64,000 nucleotides of DNA, from NCBI GenBank assembly GCA_947034895.1, contig OX344765.1, forward strand, positions 27,719,001 through 27,783,000, given 5' to 3'. Positions 1-10,244 of this stretch are shown here, one piece after another; positions within the stretch are counted from its first letter, which is position 1; the number at the start of each line of letters is the position of its first letter. The translations under genes were made by a program, and so were the position numbers. The notes beneath the pieces were generated by a model that ran no database searches, was not told the origin of the DNA, and saw nothing but the letters and a program-made list of their open reading frames with translations. Origin of the DNA: Rhytidiadelphus loreus (taxonomy: Eukaryota > Streptophyta > Bryopsida > Hypnales > Hylocomiaceae).

Positions 1-17
1 TTTTGTTCTCTTTTCAG

Positions 18-939
18 ACGCAACGGTTTGGAATTTGCCTCCTCGTGAAGGACTTTGGACAGAAAGGGAAATCCAATTTCACTTTCAAACGCACCTTGAT
101 GATGAAGAATGCTAGTGTTGACATTGGTCGAGATGACATGTTGATGAACTACACAAAGGAGGATGATATGGCTATGAAAGATGGAAAGCCATGGCGGGGG
201 GCTCGTGAGAAGGATCCCCGACTTTTCCAACTCCTGATTGAAGCTACAACTGTTGAGGGAGACCTGGTTCTTGATTGCACCGCATCAACAGGTAAATGTT
301 ATATTTCTTTCTTGTCTATTGAAAAAAAAATGCTTAAAACCATTCATTTGACTAAAAATTTATATCCTTTTGACTTCAGGTGCATCTATTACAGCTTGTC
401 GTGGCACAGGCCGCCACATAGTGGCTTTGGAGGAGAACATTGACATTTTTGATGCCCTCCTCAAACCCATGAGGAAGTCTGCTCCAATCGTGGTGAAGGC
501 CCCATCTAAACCACCGGCGCTTCAAGACTCACATGATTTGGATGAGATGCCCGTGGTGCCTCGCAAATTTGCTCGAAAGGGAAAATTCAGTAAGTAAGTT
601 TGCATTATATAAAGTCATTTTTTCTATATAATTCTTTATATCTTACAAATCTAACATGTTGTCCTATTCGTTTGTAGCCATCGAGGATTGATGTCATCAG
701 ATACGATGATGAAGAAACGAAGTCTTTTCGACAGTCCGGAAAAGAGTTTCCATCTTCCCTCGTATGCTGAGCACATGGCCACAGCCTTTGCGGATTTTGG
801 TTGCCATAAACCAAAACGCCGTAAAGATACGTATGCTCTAAATGTTTTACAGTTTATAGATGGATCAGCATCCGAGGGTAGAGAGACTTCCGAATCGTCT
901 ACCAATGACGATTCTGCGACTGAGTCCACTGTGACTTAG
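18..939 (+). CDS. DNA N4/N6-methyltransferase-like gene, 3' exons (5' end outside window)
   Basis: Three exons can be read. Exon a is 18-291, after a T-rich acceptor ending at 17. Exon b is 380-593. Exon c is 678-939 and ends in TAG. The introns are 292-379 and 594-677, both GT-AG. Joining a to b restores an unbroken frame through DLVLDCTASTGASITACRG, then TGRHIVALEEN and IFDALLKPM. This matches the C-terminal AdoMet-binding part of permuted N4/N6 DNA methylases, where a stretch like KP-x-L-L-x-x-L-I, then GD-x-V-L-D-P-F-x-G-S-G-T, is followed by GR-x-x-x-G-x-E. Here P-F is replaced by C-T and the glycines by A-S-T-G. The catalytic D/S/N-PP-Y/W motif would lie upstream, outside the window. 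The tail is polar and Ser/Asp/Glu-rich. Donor choice at 594 is the one that keeps frame; a donor at 590 would stop at once. Bryophytes are known to carry DNA N4-cytosine methyltransferases; whether this is one is inference. Confidence 0.62.
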
Positions 940-1647
940 ACTCGTGGGATATAGATATCTCATGAGTCCAACTATTATGTTTGGATTTTATTTATTATTG
1001 CATTTGTGAGTTTATGGTTACATATAAGGGGTTCTTTATTTTCCTTGTTTTTTGGAATTGCGTGAGGTCATTTTTTAGGTTCTCACTACTGTTAAATTGC
1101 AAAGGTGTCCTATAAGGAAAAAAATTAATTGAATTGTCTTTTTTATATTTTTATATTTTTTTGAACAAGTGGGAGGCCCATTGGATTAAAAATAAATCAG
1201 AGTGACAACAAGTGAACCCAAACCAACTGACCAATGAAGAGAAAACGAGCAAAAAGGAACATCCAACGGAACAACTAAACACCCCAAGTAAAAGAACAGA
1301 CCAAAGGTCCGACTTCATTCCAATGAATCATCCTATTTCCCTAAACCCTACTAGCAAGAATTGGGGACTACAGCCAGATGCGGTTGAAGTTATCAGAAAG
1401 TTTCTTTGAATGTTGAAGGTTGAAGCGAGTCCCATTAAACATCTACCCTAAAACAGCCCGCCCTACATACAAAAGTGCCATCCATAACGACTTGTCATTT
1501 TTTTAAATGAACTCCCCTTTTTGGAAAATTAGAATACCCTAAATCCACGGTCATAGGTACCTCGCCGTTTTTTTCCCACAAAAAAAAGTAGGCTCACAAG
1601 CTCACAGGCTCACAGGCTCATGCTCACACTCTCACACGCTAGCAACC
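940..1647. other. AT-rich intergenic DNA with a CTCACA microsatellite
   Basis: This is the 3' flank of the methyltransferase-like gene. No clear poly(A) signal stands out. Positions 1591-1642 are a degenerate microsatellite built on GGCTCACA and CTCACA. A short open frame at 1212-1409 has no recognisable features. Confidence 0.5.
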
Positions 1648-1776
1648 CTGGATCCTATAGTTACACACTTACATGTGTTTAAAAATGTTTTTCTTCTAAA
1701 ATTTGGTACTTGTATGAAGAATGCCAGTTTTAGAGCATTTTCAATGAAAACATAGTCTTTGACCTTTAGGGGTTAA
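1648..1776 (+). mobile_element. TTAA element, right-end fragment
   Basis: The last ~130 bp of the TTAA-bounded repeat family: the stretch from GATCCTATAGTTACA through AAATTTGGTACTTG to CCTTTAGGGGTTAA (TTAA at 1773-1776) matches the right ends at 20435, 46666 and 55694. The rest of the element is missing; block A begins immediately after. Confidence 0.7.
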
Positions 1777-2550
1777 TAGATGTTGATTTTACAAAATGTA
1801 TGGAGAAAAAGTTATTTTTCATAGTGTGGATTTCATATCAATTATTATATATTGGAATATCATAGGCATTTTAGCAAAAATGAATCTTAGAATGTTAAAC
1901 AAAATTTTATATAAATATTTTGTGTAAATACTTTTGGCATTTTTTAATCATCAATTTTACGGAAGAAAGTACAATGAAAACACACAGTATTGTATGATAA
2001 TTAGTGTGCATTTTAGACTTTTACACATGGAGATTACAACTGTAATGATTCAATGAATTTTTGGATTTATTCTAAAGATTTAAATTGGAGTAGAAACGGA
2101 ACTTGTCATGCTTCATTCTCTTAGTTTAAATGAAATATTCAAAATGAATACAAAGTTTTGAAAGTTACAATCAAGCTCATTTACTTTTGGATTGCAAATT
2201 TGCAAGGACTTGTTGGAATAAACCTTGAAAATTTCATTAGCAAAGTCAAAAATTAAATGATGAAGGGTGAAACACCGCATATCTACTTAATGATTTTCAT
2301 CCAAAAAATTCTAGGTCATTTCTTTGAGTATTTATGTTTTGTATGAAAAGAAAAAAACACTCATAGAGAAAGTATAACATTTTCTACAAGTAAGATGTTA
2401 AACTCAACTTCCAAAATCACAAAGTTGCCTTCATGGTGTATTCAAAACTTTTCCCCCCTTCTTTTGATCTAGTTTTTGTCATTAAAGTGATTTTCTTAAA
2501 ATTGATTCCAAAATAACAATATGAAATTTACTAGTTACTAAATCCAGTAT

Positions 2551-2830
2551 CTACTCCAATTCTAATCTTTTTTAAACTACCAAAAAATTGAATATTTTAT
2601 TGCAATATGAACTTTAGACCTATTACCAATCATTGTGTTTTTAATTATAGAATGACACCCAAATTTTGGTTTATACCATGATTTCTTGCCCCTTATCTAC
2701 TCCAATTCTAATTTTTTTTAAACTACCAAAAAATTGAATATTTTATTGCAATATGAACTTTAGACCTATTACCATTGTGTTTTTAATTATAGAATGACAC
2801 CCAAATTTTGTTTTTTACCATGATTTCTTG
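2551..2830 (+). repeat. 146-bp tandem duplication
   Basis: The stretch beginning CTACTCCAATTCTAATC at 2551 is repeated starting at 2697 with very few differences. The other copy of block A (near 35.87 kb) has the unit once, so the duplication arose after the two blocks separated. Confidence 0.85.
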
Positions 2831-3307
2831 TCCCTTAATTTGTATGTGTGGTGTATTGAATTGTCAAAAAAATCAAGTTCATTTTTCTTTCAAATGGCAT
2901 GATTTATTTTCACTTTTTCTAGAAAAAATTCTCAAAAAAATCACAACAATTCATATTTGGTTGCAACATAGACATTGTAGATTGAAGGATTTCAAAATTT
3001 GACCACATGGTATAGGCTACGTCCTTAAAGGGCTCAATTATATTCCTTTGTAATAATGTACCAAAGTTTTACAAGTATATTTAAGGCCTCCTCAACAAGT
3101 TAGAAATATAATGAGTGATTGTGGACATTAGTTGCATACTTGCATATCTCACTCCCTAAAAGAGTGAACATCCACTAAGTGAATTATGAATGTTTTCAAG
3201 AATTTATTGCTTAAAGCCCTAAACTAAAGGAAACAGATGAAGTGCATTCAAGTACATTGAAAAATGAAGTTTGGTTTAGTTTTCAATAATGCAACTAGTG
3301 TGGTTAC

Positions 3308-3658
3308 TTGGTATTTCATGATTATTGTGCAATTGAAAGTTCTCAATGTGTTTCTATAGGGATGGAAGCAAAAGAAAAACTTGAAAAAATGAAAAATTTG
3401 ATTTCTAGTTTTTTCTCATGCCATAAGTTATTTTGCCAAAAATTAATATCTCAAAATCTCCATCCGCCTTCCTCCGAATTGAAGGACTCAAGCGATTCAG
3501 TCATGAACCACAATCTACGATTTCTACAGAGAAATCTCTCATCCCTGTACAACACTGGAATGCGCCCTACAAACTTGAATGCGGAGTCCGTCGGTGTCGT
3601 TCAAGGGGTTTCTGTGTGCTGGAGTAGGGTTTACTCATTTCCTTCTCAAGGACTGTGA
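3308..3658 (+). other. Unrecognised 116-codon open frame, conserved in both A blocks
   Basis: The same frame is open at 36531-36881 with about five amino-acid differences. The conserved piece is less AT-rich than its surroundings. Another frame is open over the same bases in both copies (3433-3627 and 36656-36850). I recognise no domain. Openness in both copies may reflect recent duplication or conversion rather than selection. It could be a fossil exon or a leader sequence. Confidence 0.2.
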
Positions 3659-4905
3659 ACCTCAGTGGATTGTGTGCACAGGGGAAATCGTGTGCAGTTG
3701 TTGTCACACTGTGGATCTTTAAGCCGGGTTGCTGGATATGAATCCTCTCAAGCGCGCGAAGTCTCTACAGAAATTAGCACTCCGAACTGGAACAACATTG
3801 TTAATTACTTCTTGCGATTCGATCTGGGCCATTGCAGCAACCCTAGCAGGTCGCAGGTTAGCTTGAGAGCGACTGTAGCCGGTTTCATGCATCCATTAGT
3901 TCAATTAAATTGCACAAGCTAGCATGATATTTGTCTGAACTCTAGGAAGCAAGGAACCAGCAATTATTGATAGGTGTTCTGTGGAGGTGCAATTCCAAAG
4001 GGTGATGGCCTGATGGGTGTTCAAGTTATAACAGTTTACCATGTGAGAACCCCACCTTCAGGTTTGAGATTCAACGGCACCTTCCTTCCTTGATCGCCTC
4101 GTATCATTAGCTTATGGGATTCTCAGTACAAATTGCCTGCAAGCATGATGAAACTCATGTATGAAATGTAGGTATTGCGTTTATGATAATGTACTAGTCA
4201 GTTCGAAGAAATAGGCGTTGATAGCACAGTAAAGTTTCAATGGCTGAGTAGAAATCAGAATTATGTGAACAACTATTAATCTCTACAAGAATCATGTGAA
4301 TTACGATTTATTTAGTGACAAAATGTCCCAAATTCCATTAAATACAAGTGTTCCTCCTTCATCGCTCCTTCACCGCACATACACTTATTCTCACTTGCCT
4401 GGATCGAGAGTTCTCATAATTCTACAATCGGTTGTTCTGTTATAGAGACCGAAAGAAGGGAGTCAACTTGCTTACAATGTGAACGACAAGTTCTGCACTT
4501 TGGGGTGTGCCTAGTGGGTGGTTAGTGCGCAGAGAAGGGGAAGTTTAATTTGCTGTCAACGGCATGTCTACGTACCCCAGATGCAAACTGCACAAGAGAA
4601 TTTTGTGTACAACATTAATTCTTGTAGTGTGTGACGATGTGGAGGTGATGTGTTTGACTTGTAAGGTGTATTCCAAAACTTCTCCAGAGGTACGATTCAT
4701 GTCCTTCGTTGTATAGATCGATTCTGCTCCACTACGAGTACCTGTATATGGATCCTGTGGATTCTCACTAGTTATCTGAGTGGTTAGTTTGTGCAGAGAG
4801 AATTGAACAATTGAAAGCACCATGGTGGGCTGACGTACTCCTACTGTTTGATACTTTGATACCAATCGGTTAGTGCCTTTGCTGCTAGTTGCGAGGTGTC
4901 CCTCC

Positions 4906-5095
4906 GTCTCTAGTCTCCGTCTCTTCTTGTCGTTAAGAACTGGTGATTTTAATACGTTACAGACTCCTCGATCTATTTATTTACTACTATTTCATGTGTA
5001 ATGATTTTTTGCAGTTCAGATTGTAGATTGTGCTTTGAGGTCTTTCCAACTCTGCGTTTGTTTGCTTTTGTAATATTTACTTATTCATTCATTAG
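4906..5095 (+). other. ~189-bp segment present only in block A copy 1
   Basis: Copy 1 reads CCTCCG, then TCTCTAG ... CATTCATTAG, then GATGCTGAAA. Copy 2 (near 38487) reads CACTCCGGATGCTGAAA with nothing between. The extra piece is T-rich, starts with GT and ends with a T-rich tract and AG, like an intron. Strict GT-AG removal would leave one G fewer than copy 2 shows, so a simple deletion or insertion at a single repeated G fits as well. Confidence 0.6.
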
Positions 5096-5309
5096 GATGC
5101 TGAAACACTGAAAGTTCAGGCAACTCAGAAATTACGGAATATAGTTACGAGAATCCTCAGTCGTGATTGACTTGAGTTTTGTGGCCAAAGAAAGAAAGAA
5201 TCTGAATCTAAAACAAGTGAAATCGAGTACAGCACTATATAAGTTTCTACCGCAGTACTTGCACAGGGAAACTCAATGGTTTTCCTAAAATAGAGTGCAA
5301 AATGGTGAC

Positions 5310-5315
5310 TTTATT
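5310..5315 (-). terminator. Poly(A) signal AATAAA of DUF2235 copy 1
   Basis: TTTATT on the plus strand reads AATAAA on the minus strand, about 390 nt beyond the stop codon. The same hexamer is kept at 30500-30505 in the other block. Position and conservation suggest a poly(A) signal; no transcript evidence is available. Confidence 0.4.
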
Positions 5316-5701
5316 GGTAGACTAACCGACAGAAAACGCTGAAATGACCAATTAGAACAGGTTAATGATTACAATAAAAACTTTTGGATAAGCACAGTTG
5401 GGATCTTGAGATTGCAATTGCTACTCCTACATCCATTCAAAAGTTGTTGCGAACAACACGGTCTGCAATTAAATGCAGTATACGGAGCTAACTCATAGTC
5501 GTAGCAGCTCACTACATGGATACTAAAATGAAACAAAGCAGGTTTCCATATGGAGACGTATAAAAATAAATAGGGAGATTCCCAGGTCTCTCCATTTTTG
5601 TGAGGACTTGGCACTGGCTTGTGAGTTCCAGAGGGAAGATATTTCCCAAATATCTGCCACCCAGATCCCCGGTGTCAGCCTCGATCCCCGGTGTCCTCTT
5701 T

Positions 5702-7492
5702 CTACTCCAGTTTCTTGGCCACTTTCTCCTTTCCCTTCTCCATCACCTCCTTCGTCGCCTTCGACCTCGGCTCCAGCCCCCATTTCGTAGACGCCATCAC
5801 ATCGTCCGTTTCGATGTGCCATTTCGGGGTGCCCTTCGCGTCCACTTGACCAGGCGCTATTACCTCCGTACTGCCTTCGGGAATTACAGTCGCCTTAAAT
5901 TCGGCATATGTGTCATTTCCGACGAGGGACTTTGGTAGCAGGTACCCCGTGGGCTTGGACTGGGGTGCACCGAACCCATCGCTAGTCCTCCCGAAGTCAT
6001 TCCAAGGATGCATGTAAGAAAAAAGACCCCTTATTTTGTCAAGCACAGTGTGTGCCTCAGTGGCATTATTTTCCGCCTCCGCCTGACGGTTCTTTTCCCC
6101 GTCCTCCATTCGCTCCAGGACAGACCAGTGCAACATGGCCAGTTCCGGGTTAGTTATGCGCTTGAATGGATCATTAAACCAGCTGTAAAAACCCAAGCCG
6201 AAATTTTCATAAGAGGGCTCTGGCTTTCGGAACGACACCCGCCTCGTGCGCAAATGGGAATTGGCTTGTCGAGTAGCCGGAGACTCGTAACTCCAGAAAA
6301 ATCGGAGGCCATGCTTCTCGGCGTGTCGCTGCATCCACACGTAGGAGTATTGCCAGAGATCATCCGGGTCGTCGTTATCGTCCAGATCTGCGCCGCCGCC
6401 CACGTTGCAATGACTCCCGGCGAACCAAACTTGTTTGACCTCCTGGTCTTCGGAAGCTCGAGACGTCCAGAGTGTTGGTTCGAAATGCTCGCGGCATTCG
6501 TCGAGGGCGAGAGCGTGGTAGGCATTATCTACGATGCAGGAGAGGCCCTGATCGTGAAACTGGTAATGCGTTCGGCTAAGTACGCATTCTCTAAGTATGC
6601 TTTGGATAAAACTGCTGTCGATGATGTTGTTGATGATCGGGAAACGAGTGTGGAAGCGTATGCCGAGAGCACCGACTGTATCCCAGACGCCGAGCATTTT
6701 CACCTGCACTTGCAAATGATGCAGTGGTTCGATCGTGACATCCTTGCTCTTGAGGTATGTAATGCAATCATTCCTCAGCTCGGCTTGAGTTTTTCCATCC
6801 GTACTCTTCACACGTTTATAATGTGCGTATGCTGTCTTGACGACTTTGTTATGGTCCACTGATTTAGGTAATTTCTTCAAGACGCCGTCGCACTTGTGCA
6901 GCAGCGAGACCAGACTGCGCGCGGCAAACGCCCCCCGACTGAAACCGAACACGAAAACATCGTCTCCTTCCTCGTATTTCTCACACAACCAAGTATATCC
7001 CTCTTTGATCTTATCTGACAGGCCGTAGCCAAAAGTTTGACCCGTAACCCAACTGATCACTCGTTTATAATCCGTTCCAACCCCTGTGATATACTTCACC
7101 TCCTGATCGGGCTGCAGCTCACGCTCCACCACAAGTTGATAACAAGAGCCGCACGGGACGCCGGCACGGAAGTAGGCTTTACTGTCGTCACCTTCATAGT
7201 TCGGCGGCTCCAACATGGGCTGATTGCATTTGCCGCACTGAACGATCTTCGCAGAAGCGGGGCCCAAGCAGTCTTTGACCTCCGAATCAATCCAAGGCTT
7301 GTAAGAATCTCGGTGAGAATCGTCGATAGCCTCAAACATACGAGCTACGTTGGTCATACTCTGCCTTGTATTCGAAGTACCATCAAACATCACCACCAGA
7401 CGACGCTGGGGTGGTTTCGACGGGGCCAGCGTGGGAGCTTTCGAATCGTTGGTCCCATTTTGACTCATCCTGTAATCAAATTTGCATTCCAC
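5702..7492 (-). CDS. DUF2235 (Tle1-like) alpha/beta-hydrolase, copy 1
   Basis: 596 codons without interruption. Signature blocks in order: VVMFDGTSN at residues 33-41, then TNVARMFEAI; two cysteine pairs C86-x2-C89 and C114-x2-C117 that look like a zinc-ribbon insertion; ITGVGTD near 135-141; the nucleophile elbow GFSRGA at 183-188 (Ser185); GVWDTVGALG at 268-277; AYHALALDE at 324-332; and SHCNVGGG at 360-367, giving Ser/Asp/His in the expected order. The family usually has H-x-D-V-G-G-G; here Asp is Asn. DUF2235 proteins include bacterial type VI phospholipase effectors, so a lipase or esterase role is plausible but unproven. No signal peptide or membrane segment is evident. Met9 (7468) is directly preceded by GATTACAG, a likely 3' splice site, so translation probably starts there and the first eight codons may be intron. 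It has a paralogue at 28412-30106. Confidence 0.85.
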   Translation of the reverse strand: MECKFDYRMSQNGTNDSKAPTLAPSKPPQRRLVVMFDGTSNTRQSMTNVARMFEAIDDSHRDSYKPWIDSEVKDCLGPASAKIVQCGKCNQPMLEPPNYEGDDSKAYFRAGVPCGSCYQLVVERELQPDQEVKYITGVGTDYKRVISWVTGQTFGYGLSDKIKEGYTWLCEKYEEGDDVFVFGFSRGAFAARSLVSLLHKCDGVLKKLPKSVDHNKVVKTAYAHYKRVKSTDGKTQAELRNDCITYLKSKDVTIEPLHHLQVQVKMLGVWDTVGALGIRFHTRFPIINNIIDSSFIQSILRECVLSRTHYQFHDQGLSCIVDNAYHALALDECREHFEPTLWTSRASEDQEVKQVWFAGSHCNVGGGADLDDNDDPDDLWQYSYVWMQRHAEKHGLRFFWSYESPATRQANSHLRTRRVSFRKPEPSYENFGLGFYSWFNDPFKRITNPELAMLHWSVLERMEDGEKNRQAEAENNATEAHTVLDKIRGLFSYMHPWNDFGRTSDGFGAPQSKPTGYLLPKSLVGNDTYAEFKATVIPEGSTEVIAPGQVDAKGTPKWHIETDDVMASTKWGLEPRSKATKEVMEKGKEKVAKKLE

Positions 7493-7773
7493 ACAGGCAA
7501 GCTCTTAGAGTAAGCAATCTTAATTCCTACACTAGCTGTACTGGATCAGTCTCATCGCTAGCAAGATGTAGAGGATGCGGATACTTGTCGACGTGTAATC
7601 TGCGCGCATGAATGCTGATCGTAGTGCATCATTCTTCTACGTACAGTAAATAGAGAGCCCAACAGATCGACAATATTTTCACGCTCGCTTTCTCACAAAG
7701 TCGAGAGCGGAATGCCTTCAAGGGAACGGAACTCCTGAACCCCTAGGTCTACCTTTCATGGTCCATATCTACA

Positions 7774-8049
7774 TCATTCATGCATACGTGTATAATAACT
7801 TAATGATCTACGTACCGACAAAATAGATTGCAAAGAAACAGGCATCTCTGGACATAGACCTAACTGGAAATGCAAGGAGTGAACAGGACAATGGTATACA
7901 TGTGAGTGAGGGAAACAAATTTGCGTGTACAGATCGAGTCCATAAATTAAAGTAAGGACGTCCTGATGATCACCTGTTTCCAACAGAGCTTCGCCCCGAG
8001 TTTCAATTCGTAGGGAGATGGCAAGCTGTGGGCCTCGATGATCGGTCAC
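7774..8049 (-). other. Upstream open frame / leader exon candidate of DUF2235 copy 1
   Basis: A 91-codon frame between the TATA box and the hydrolase start. It is also open in block B copy 2 (27855-28130), with two amino-acid changes. The flanking DNA is equally conserved, so this is weak evidence for coding. A GTACGT donor-like site falls inside it, so it is more likely 5' leader with an intron than a separate protein. No domain recognised. Confidence 0.25.
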
Positions 8050-8251
8050 TCACGGATCTGCTCCAAGTGGAATAATAGTGAAAAGCGATCCACTCAGCTC
8101 GCTAACCCAATCTGCTTGACAAATCTTCGTACGTAGTGCCCCGCACCTCCTCAAGCTACGGCTGCACCCAGCAATCGCCATTCAGGACCCAAAGCGACAA
8201 TCAAACCCAAGATTGAAGTGAGGTGTGTGACCTTGGCGACCGATGCCCTGC

Positions 8252-8257
8252 TTTATA
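8252..8257 (-). promoter_or_regulatory. TATA box of DUF2235 copy 1
   Basis: On the minus strand this reads CTAGTATAAAGCAGGGC, a good plant TATA context. It is about 785 nt upstream of the likely start codon. The same sequence lies at 27647-27652 in front of copy 2. The implied long leader agrees with a 5' intron ending at the ATTACAG before the ATG. Confidence 0.55.
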
Positions 8258-9310
8258 CTAGCTTTACCCCAGATGCAATGCGCGAGTTGCACAGTACCGA
8301 GTCGCAATTCACCTAATTCCCCAATTTAAGCACTTCTTCCAACTTGACTTTCAGTATATGAAATTAAATGGATAGATTCTCCCACTTGGATCCGAGTGGT
8401 GCCACGATGTAGATTTAAATATAACCTTGGAATACCGGACTCGATCTCGCCGCAATGGCCGCATGCGCGCTGTATTAAAAATTCCCACAGCGGATCGATT
8501 GAATAGTGGCCTCACGTGCTGGATGCATGGACGAGCGCTAAGCTAGAGTTCGATCGTGGTGACAGTGAAAGACGTGAACCTCGCTCCCGAATTACTCTCT
8601 TCGATCGTGCCAGTACAATCACACTTGATGAATGATCTCTTGCGGTAGCTGAGGTTGGTCGATCATTCTAAACTGTAAAGCTAACGTCGGTCTGAAGATT
8701 GAGGACAACTGTAGTGCAGTGGGTAGTGTAAGGCGGTGAGCCTGTTGCTGTTCCTCGCAGTCCAGGATTGGCATCGCGCAACTGTGGAGCACGGGAGCAC
8801 GCTCGGCAACGGCTGGGGGGGACGTGGGAGGCGTGACAGCTGGGTCGGAATCTCATTCCACTCCGCAGCACCCGGTTTAGAGCGTTGCGGTTTAGGCTTT
8901 AGGGTGTTTTAGGGGTTGTTGTTCCAATGTTTTTACCTTGGACAAATGTTGGAACTTAGTACTCACCTCCGGCAATCTAATTTGGAATCAGAAAGTTCAA
9001 TTTAGTGTGCAAGGTGGGTAAAATCTAATTACTTATGGGTCTGACGTGTAAAGGTTATCCCTATTTAGTAGTTGAGAGTAAGGCCTTCTTTTTCTAAGAG
9101 TTAATCACAATGGTTGCAAACCTAGTTGTATGTAGAAACCTAGTTGTCTTTAGAAAAAAAAAATTCTCCAAATTAGCTACGAGAGGTTAAGAAATAGAAA
9201 AACTAATCACTGCACATTAGAGGCAAATTCTTACATTGATTTGCAAACAAGTAGAGAAACAAGAATGAAATATATCCAATTCTAGGACACCCATAACAAT
9301 TTGTACGATG

Positions 9311-9690
9311 GTTTAAGTCCTAATGACCCAAGTGTCCATATTCTGGTCATTGCCCCTCTTTGCTAAACTACATGTTCACTAATTTTAAGTTTTTTTTCAA
9401 TAAAAATTATTTCTACAATAGAAATTATACTATAAATCCAATAGCAATAGTTAATAGCTCATATTTTTTGGTTCAATTTGGGCATCAAGGCATGGACTAT
9501 AAATTAAATCACCCATCCAATGCAATTGTTGTCTAGGGTGAATGCAAGAAACACCGGTACTATTTGGCGTCACAACTGGAATGACAGAGATGCAATTTGC
9601 CATATCTTTTGGGAAATGAAGTCCATGTACTTGAAATTTTTATTGGAGATGGCTAACTTGGAAGTCCTTAGATTCCTTACTTTTGAGAAA
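9311..9690. other. Intergenic, dispersed repeat fragment
   Basis: The start (GTTTAAGTCCTAATGACCCAAG, then GGTCATTG) resembles 53550-53600, and looser similarity continues for about 150 bp. It looks like another degenerate repeat family. No gene is visible. Confidence 0.4.
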
Positions 9691-10010
9691 TTTTGAAAAA
9701 AAATCCTTTAATTAAATTGTAATTTACCTAATTTGTCACACTTTGCGTTTTAGGGGGTTTTAGTACTGTGGAGCATCCAAAAATGATGATGTACGTCTAG
9801 GATTGTTGTGGGCTATTGCCACAATAGAAGGGCATGTGCCCACCAAAGGGCATTCAAAAAAACACAATTCTTTGTCTTCAACATGCATGCAAATAGGGGT
9901 CCCTTGCCCATAGCGCTCCTAACATTTATGATGGTTTCAATTTTTAGTTTTTGGTGAAATGTAATCACTATCAAGTCTCTACAAATGGCCAATTTTTAGT
10001 TTTTTTTTAT
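9690..10010 (+). repeat. Dispersed repeat, pair member 1
   Basis: Aligns directly with ~23335-23635. Shared landmarks are AATTTGTCACACTTTG, the GGGGTTTTAGTA-like block, AAGGGCAT-like blocks, and ATCACTATCAAGTC near the end. It is diverged and gapped, without coding capacity. Confidence 0.55.
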
Positions 10011-10127
10011 TCATGATTTTCTAATTATTATTAATTTATACTTAATTTTATCTACTTTCTGTGACAAACTGTCATTTTTTTTAAGTAGTACAATTTCAGT
10101 ATTATAAAGTACTCAAAAGTACTGCTG

Positions 10128-10152
10128 GCCGTTGATTTTTCGAATCAACGGC
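10128..10152. repeat. Perfect short hairpin GCCGTTGATT/AATCAACGGC
   Basis: Ten-base perfect arms around TTTCG. It is flanked by several AGTACT motifs on both sides (10110-10200). This could be the centre of a small foldback element. Confidence 0.5.
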
Positions 10153-10244
10153 TGAGATTGCTCCGTTTTGCAGTACTAGCAGTACTAGTAGTACTGGGCA
10201 GAAAAAACATAGTTTTGGCAGAACGCTCCCTAAATCGTTCGGTG

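Larger units (their letters stand above)
1790..5138 (+). repeat. Block A, copy 1 (direct segmental duplication)
   Basis: It aligns in the same orientation with ~35.1-38.53 kb. Identity is uneven. About 1.8-3.3 kb is clearly diverged. In contrast 3302-3670 (vs 36525-36893) and 4322-4845 (vs 37922-38445) differ at only a handful of positions. It ends at about 5138 (GAAATT), where it runs straight into block B with the same few bases shared at the junction. No recognisable gene lies inside. Confidence 0.85.
5131..9310 (-). repeat. Block B, copy 1 (inverted segmental duplication)
   Basis: It is the reverse complement of ~26.09-30.93 kb. It contains a DUF2235 gene, its leader, its TATA box and about 1 kb of upstream DNA. 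About 7.5-8.5 kb is nearly identical to 27.5-28.4 kb. The outer part 8.5-9.3 kb is recognisable but diverged, with many small gaps. Arm 2 additionally holds a hAT-like insertion and an expanded decamer repeat. Confidence 0.9.

Noticed and set aside
4545..4865. 106-codon minus frame starting in TTGGTATCAAAG, resembling a retroelement primer-binding site
   Set aside because: The initiator-tRNA match is imperfect and missing in block A copy 2. No LTR end or gag-like motif is visible, and the frame looks fortuitous.
6008..6862. 284-codon open frame opposite the DUF2235 gene copy 1
   Set aside because: It is the antisense shadow of the hydrolase frame. Copy 2 has only shorter remnants (for example 29267-29596) and no domain is recognisable.
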